The translations under genes were made by a program, and so were the position numbers. 64,000 nt of DNA, from NCBI RefSeq assembly GCF_901538265.1, contig NZ_LR593886.1, positions 2,898,843 to 2,962,842 of the forward strand. The letters are read 5' to 3'. The notes under the pieces were generated by a model that was not told the origin of the DNA, searched no databases, and saw only the letters and a program-made list of their open reading frames with translations. Position 1 is the first letter of the stretch. Every line of letters starts with the position of its first letter. Of this stretch, positions 61,091 through 64,000 are shown one piece after another. This DNA is from Gemmata massiliana. Its GTDB lineage: Bacteria > Planctomycetota > Planctomycetia > Gemmatales > Gemmataceae.

Positions 61091-61144
61091 CGCGGGCAGT
61101 CGCGGCTTACGCGCGCTGAATGTTGCCCGCGGGTTATGGGGTGG

Positions 61145-61457
61145 TCAGCTCGCGGGCTTTGCGGGCACGTTTTGGTGCGCGGCAATGATCCGCGCCACCA
61201 ATTCTGGGGCTAATTTCTTCAAGTCGTCGTCGGTTAGGCCACCCAGCACATCCGTTGCGACCTTACTCTTGTGTTCGTCTGGCATCCCGCTCACGGCCTG
61301 GGCCAGTTTTTCGGGCGTGGCGTTCGCGTACACGGCTTTTTCGAGTTCTTCCACTTTGGCTAGCTCCCGGGCGAAGGTGGGGTTGTTCTTGAGGTACGGC
61401 TCGAGCGTTTGAATCGTGGTTTGGGGTGTTACCGGCGGCTTTGAGTGCGTCGGTCAT
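61145..61457 (-). pseudogene. Small helical phage-like protein split by a one-base frameshift
   Basis: Starting at ATG 61457 the frame reads MTDALKAAG and then goes out of phase. The other phase continues TPQTTIQTLEPYLKNNPTFA RELAKVEELEKAVYANATPE to 61145. Dropping one G at about 61434-61435 joins them as ...KAAVTPQTTIQ.... The joined ~103-aa protein is helical. The start has the same context (GAACATGACC) as the two paralogues at 61621 and 62008. As it stands only a shorter product from an internal start is possible. Confidence 0.5.
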
Positions 61458-61595
61458 GTTCATCTCGACGCGCCCGCACCCGAGTGAAGTGCTCGTGATT
61501 CGTTAGGGAATCCGGTTGCGTGTAGTCACAGTATCGCACGATACGCGGTGCGAATCAAACGCGGGGTGGTACCCCCGAGGCTATCGAAATGCAAT

Positions 61596-61613
61596 CGCCC
61601 CGGCGGCGGGGCG
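61596..61613 (-). terminator. Hairpin after the 61621 gene
   Basis: CGCCCCG and CGGGGCG pair perfectly around GCGG, 7 bases beyond the stop. The minus-strand tail is ATTGCATTTCG. It resembles the ilvA terminator. Confidence 0.5.
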
Positions 61614-61620
61614 GGAAGGG

Positions 61621-61899
61621 TTAGCGCTTGGGTTTCTTGGGTGGTGAGTCGAAGGGGGATGTTAGAGGCCCTTCTTCTGGGTAGTTCGGATCGGGGACGT
61701 TTCGGATCGCGACCACGCGCCCGTTGATTTCCCGGGCGACCAAATCTGCGGCCCACGTGAATACGTTCGGCACTGTGCTGTGGCTTGGGGGATAACCCAA
61801 GTTCAGGTACTCGGCCATACCGGGATCGGGGCCGGTCCAACCGTACACTGTAACGGTGTAGGTTTCGTCCCCGAACAAGCACACGTCAGCGGCGGTCAT
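61621..61899 (-). CDS. GWTGPDP-motif small protein, copy 1
   Basis: From ATG 61899 (GAGGTG upstream) the 92-aa product reads MTAADVCLFGDETYTVTVYG WTGPDPGM, LNLGYPP, a WAADLVA segment, then VVAIRNVPDP. The same blocks occur in the product at 62008-62259, so the genes are a tandem duplication. The C-terminal tail differs (Pro/Lys-rich here). No family was recognised. The direction and spacing suggest one transcript with the upstream metallopeptidase-like segment. Confidence 0.65.
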   Translation of the reverse strand: MTAADVCLFGDETYTVTVYGWTGPDPGMAEYLNLGYPPSHSTVPNVFTWAADLVAREINGRVVAIRNVPDPNYPEEGPLTSPFDSPPKKPKR

Positions 61900-62007
61900 G
61901 TTCACCTCGAAGAACGCCGGCACGGAGTGAAGTGCCCGGCCTCACTCTCTATCTTTTTGGTACCATTCGCATCTACTGTCGCTTCTCGGTGATGGTTTTT
62001 CACTGCC

Positions 62008-62259
62008 TCAGCCCTCGGAATCCGTGGTGCTTGCATCGGTGTCGTCGGGATCGGGTTCGTCGCGGATGGACAGCACCTCGCCACACAAATCTTTGGCGGC
62101 GCGGCGTGCGGCCCAAATGACCGGGTTGATTACGATGGTGTTGTTCGGCGGGTATCCCATATTTAGAGCTTTGACCCATTCCGGGTCGGGACCTGTCCAC
62201 CCCTCGCGCGAAAGTGTGTAAACTGGGTCATCAAAGATCCGAACCTCAGCGATGGTCAT
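62008..62259 (-). CDS. GWTGPDP-motif small protein, copy 2
   Basis: The 83-aa product reads MTIAEVRIFDDPVYTLSREG WTGPDPEW, LNMGYPP, a WAARRAAKDL segment, then VLSIRDEPDP. It is the tandem paralogue of the product at 61621-61899. Its start lies inside the last codons of the upstream metallopeptidase-like segment (14-base overlap), so translation is coupled. AAAGGTG precedes the ATG. Confidence 0.65.
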   Translation of the reverse strand: MTIAEVRIFDDPVYTLSREGWTGPDPEWVKALNMGYPPNNTIVINPVIWAARRAAKDLCGEVLSIRDEPDPDDTDASTTDSEG

Positions 62260-63553
62260 GTTCACCTTTCAAAGTGCCTACAACGAGGTTAAAGTACTCC
62301 GGGTCAGTTCGGGCGAAGTGTATGGGATTTCCGTAAAGTAATTCTAAACCCACGGTCACGATTTCTGTACCAGATTGTTTCGTGATTCGCTTGCCAATAT
62401 AGAGTGCCCGATCCGGTCGATTGGGAAACAGTCTTTGGATGCGCCCTGTCTTGTTACGGTGTCCGACGTCGCCCTCATCAAAATTACCTCCAGGGAATTC
62501 GGTTGCGAGCGCGACCTCGTCTGTTCCGTGGAATCGCTCGCGCCAGAATCGATTAGCTGCCCTAAGAACCCCGGGATCGTTTTCGAGGTGGTGTCCGTAT
62601 TCGTGTAAAACTTCTGCCGTATCCGCCGACTTCGGGAGCCGTATTCGCCCGTTTACGTATTCCGGTCGTTCCCCTTTCGGCATGCGCTCGATGCGCACCA
62701 ACGGGACGGCCCGCCCGGGGCCGGCAAGACGGCCGAGGAAGGCCATGCCTTCTTCCGCCGCGGCTCGGCCCCTTGCATCGAGACCGGGGGAGATTTCGGC
62801 CAACAGCGGGGGTGCGTTCGTACCAAGGACGTTCATCAGGTGCTCACGCAATGCCGCTTCGTGAGCATTGCGAGCATCGGCGAGAGATTGGATGGATTTA
62901 TTTGCGTCGGTTACTAATGGTCTGCTAATGTTCCTGTCGACGGGTCGAGGGAGCGCATCTAGAGCTGCTTGCGTGCGCTGGCGCTCAGCAGTTGCGGCAT
63001 CTAATTGTTGGCGCAACTCCGGAATCGCTTTTGGTATGTTTGCAGTAAGTCTCCCGGCGTGCCCGCTCGGTGCAGAGGAGGGCTCGGACCCAACCGCACC
63101 CGGCACAGGCGTACTCGGGATGTTCGGAGGCTGGGGGCCTGCGGGTGCGTTGTTTGGTTTGGCCGCATTGCCAGCGCCCATATCGCTCGAGTTGGAACCC
63201 CCGGTCGGGGTGCTAAACATCCTCGACTTTGACGGAACGCGCGCTCCGGGTGCTTTGGTGGGTACGACGTGTCCGTTCTTCAGTGTGAACCATCGCCCGC
63301 TCGGGCCGTGCCACACGTCGCCTTCGTTCTTGCCCCCGCGCCCTTTGCCCTTCTTGCTCTTGCCGCCTCGAAAGAACCGCGCTTCGCCGAGTCGCTCGCC
63401 TTCATTGGGTGAGGTGCCGTCTCCCCCGGCGCTGCCCGGGGGTGATGGGTTGAGGTCGTCGCCGAAGGGGAGCGCGTTATCCGCGGTGTTTGGGGGCGGG
63501 AACTTCTTGTGCCAGGCGGCGATGTTGGCGGCGACTACTTTGGGGTCGCGGCC
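62246..63553 (-). pseudogene. Portal C-terminal extension with HEYGHH metallopeptidase-like domain, out of phase with the portal
   Basis: This frame has no start of its own. It continues the portal sequence in the next phase (GRDPKVVAANIAAWHKKFPP) after the frameshift near 63550. Order: a basic/Gly linker (GGKSKKGKGRGGKNEG), WHGPSGRWFTLKNGHVVPTK, a Pro-rich part, and a helical part (LRQQLDAATAERQRTQAALD). The last domain has VLHEYGHHLEN (an HExxH zinc site) and, at the end, TEIVTVGLELLYGNPIHFAR TDPEYF. Similar metallopeptidase-like domains occur at the C-termini of phage head-morphogenesis proteins. If the base change is real, this part is not made. Confidence 0.65.
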
Positions 63554-64000
63554 CCGTTGCGCGTATGAACTCGATCGGGTCGGCGCAGTTCTGCTGGTAC
63601 AGTGCGAGGAACGTGCGCGCTTGTTTCTCCTCGTCGGCGATGATGATGGGTCGCGCGGTGGCGATGGGTCGGACGCGCTGTGTGGTGCCGCGCGGGAGCC
63701 GGCCGGTGCGCTCGCAGAACTCGAGCACCCGGCGCGCGACGGCCCGCGCGAACCCCTTGACCTTGTCCTGTCGGGCCTCGGTGATGCGGACGAACGGTGA
63801 GCCGGTGACGAGCACGCTGGCGAAGGTGGCGTCGGCGTCGCCGGAGAAGTAGCTCGGGCACCCCCAGCGGAACCCGACCGCGCGCAGGAGCAGTGCTTCG
63901 ACCTGTGCGTACCCGGCGACCCCGGTGGCGACGGGACCGGGCTGGACCTGTCGCCCGGCCTCGGTGCGGATGATGCTGCCCGGCTCGTAGTTCTGGACGT
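63477..64000 (-). CDS. Phage portal protein, C-terminal part, cut by the window edge
   Basis: The frame is open from the window edge and reads VQNYEPGSIIRTEAGRQVQP, QVEALLLRAVGFRWGCPSYF SGDADATFASVL and FVRITEARQDKVKGFARAVA RRVLEFCERTGRLP. This matches the C-terminal half of lambda-type portal proteins, which form the dodecameric DNA gate at the head vertex. After EFIRATG the frame runs into GPRPQSSRRQHRR and stops at 63477. The natural continuation is in the next phase (62246-63553). Removing one base in the GGCCCC run at 63550-63555 would join them. Confidence 0.75.
   Translation of the reverse strand, partial: VQNYEPGSIIRTEAGRQVQPGPVATGVAGYAQVEALLLRAVGFRWGCPSYFSGDADATFASVLVTGSPFVRITEARQDKVKGFARAVARRVLEFCERTGRLPRGTTQRVRPIATARPIIIADEEKQARTFLALYQQNCADPIEFIRATGPRPQSSRRQHRRLAQEVPAPKHRG

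Overview
The window looks like the chromosome of a Gemmata-type planctomycete (Gemmataceae). It is GC-rich and carries several families typical of that group: a DUF1559 pseudopilin-like protein, secreted proteins opening with an L(E/D)DRxxP motif, two copies of a paralogous family beginning MTEAEWL and ending in a conserved HVRGCWVVD block, signal-peptide LRR proteins, and a protein with only a sigma region 2-like domain. This placement comes from recognising families and motifs; no database search was run.

Positions 1-31,100 are ordinary, mostly single-gene chromosome. They include a FlgG-like secreted protein with a duplicated 5' leader next to it, a LuxR-type regulator, a lone VirD4/TraG-like ATPase, a class II-like cytochrome c, a large membrane TPR protein, a methyl-accepting chemotaxis protein with a possible CheR-tethering tail, DAHP synthase, a VOC protein, an LRR protein, an SMI1/KNR4-like protein, a YceK-like lipoprotein, the DUF1559 protein and a lamin-tail-like secreted protein. 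Two genes here are interrupted: one by an in-frame amber codon, one by a single-base frameshift. REP-like hairpins and a 50-bp upstream element shared by two exported-protein genes are also present.

Positions 31,100-50,730 form an almost unbroken minus-strand tailed-phage (prophage or gene-transfer-agent-like) structural cluster. Read in its own direction it runs prohead protease, candidate decoration protein, major capsid protein, connector and terminator proteins, tail tube, chaperone-like pair, tape measure, tail proteins, a Thr/Cys-rich mucin-like protein, a SAM methyltransferase, a large glycosyltransferase with a polypeptide-GalNAc-transferase-like DSH/GGEE/HxFR signature, a beta-helix tailspike-like protein, small accessory proteins and a secreted subtilase. 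The Thr-rich protein beside a mucin-type glycosyltransferase and a methyltransferase is the most interesting candidate system: virion O-glycosylation.

Positions 50,850-61,100 look like cargo: a kinase-LRR protein with a duplicated N-terminal module, a GNAT acetyltransferase, biosynthetic threonine deaminase (ilvA), and a large HD plus GHKL-ATPase gene split by an ISAs1-family element with a 10-bp target duplication. Positions 61,145-64,000 return to minus-strand phage-like genes: small proteins, a tandem pair of paralogues, and the C-terminal part of a portal protein joined across a one-base frameshift to an HEYGH metallopeptidase-like domain. The portal is therefore separated from the protease/capsid genes by about 12 kb of cargo, unless it belongs to a second element. 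No terminase, integrase, rRNA, convincing tRNA or CRISPR array is visible.
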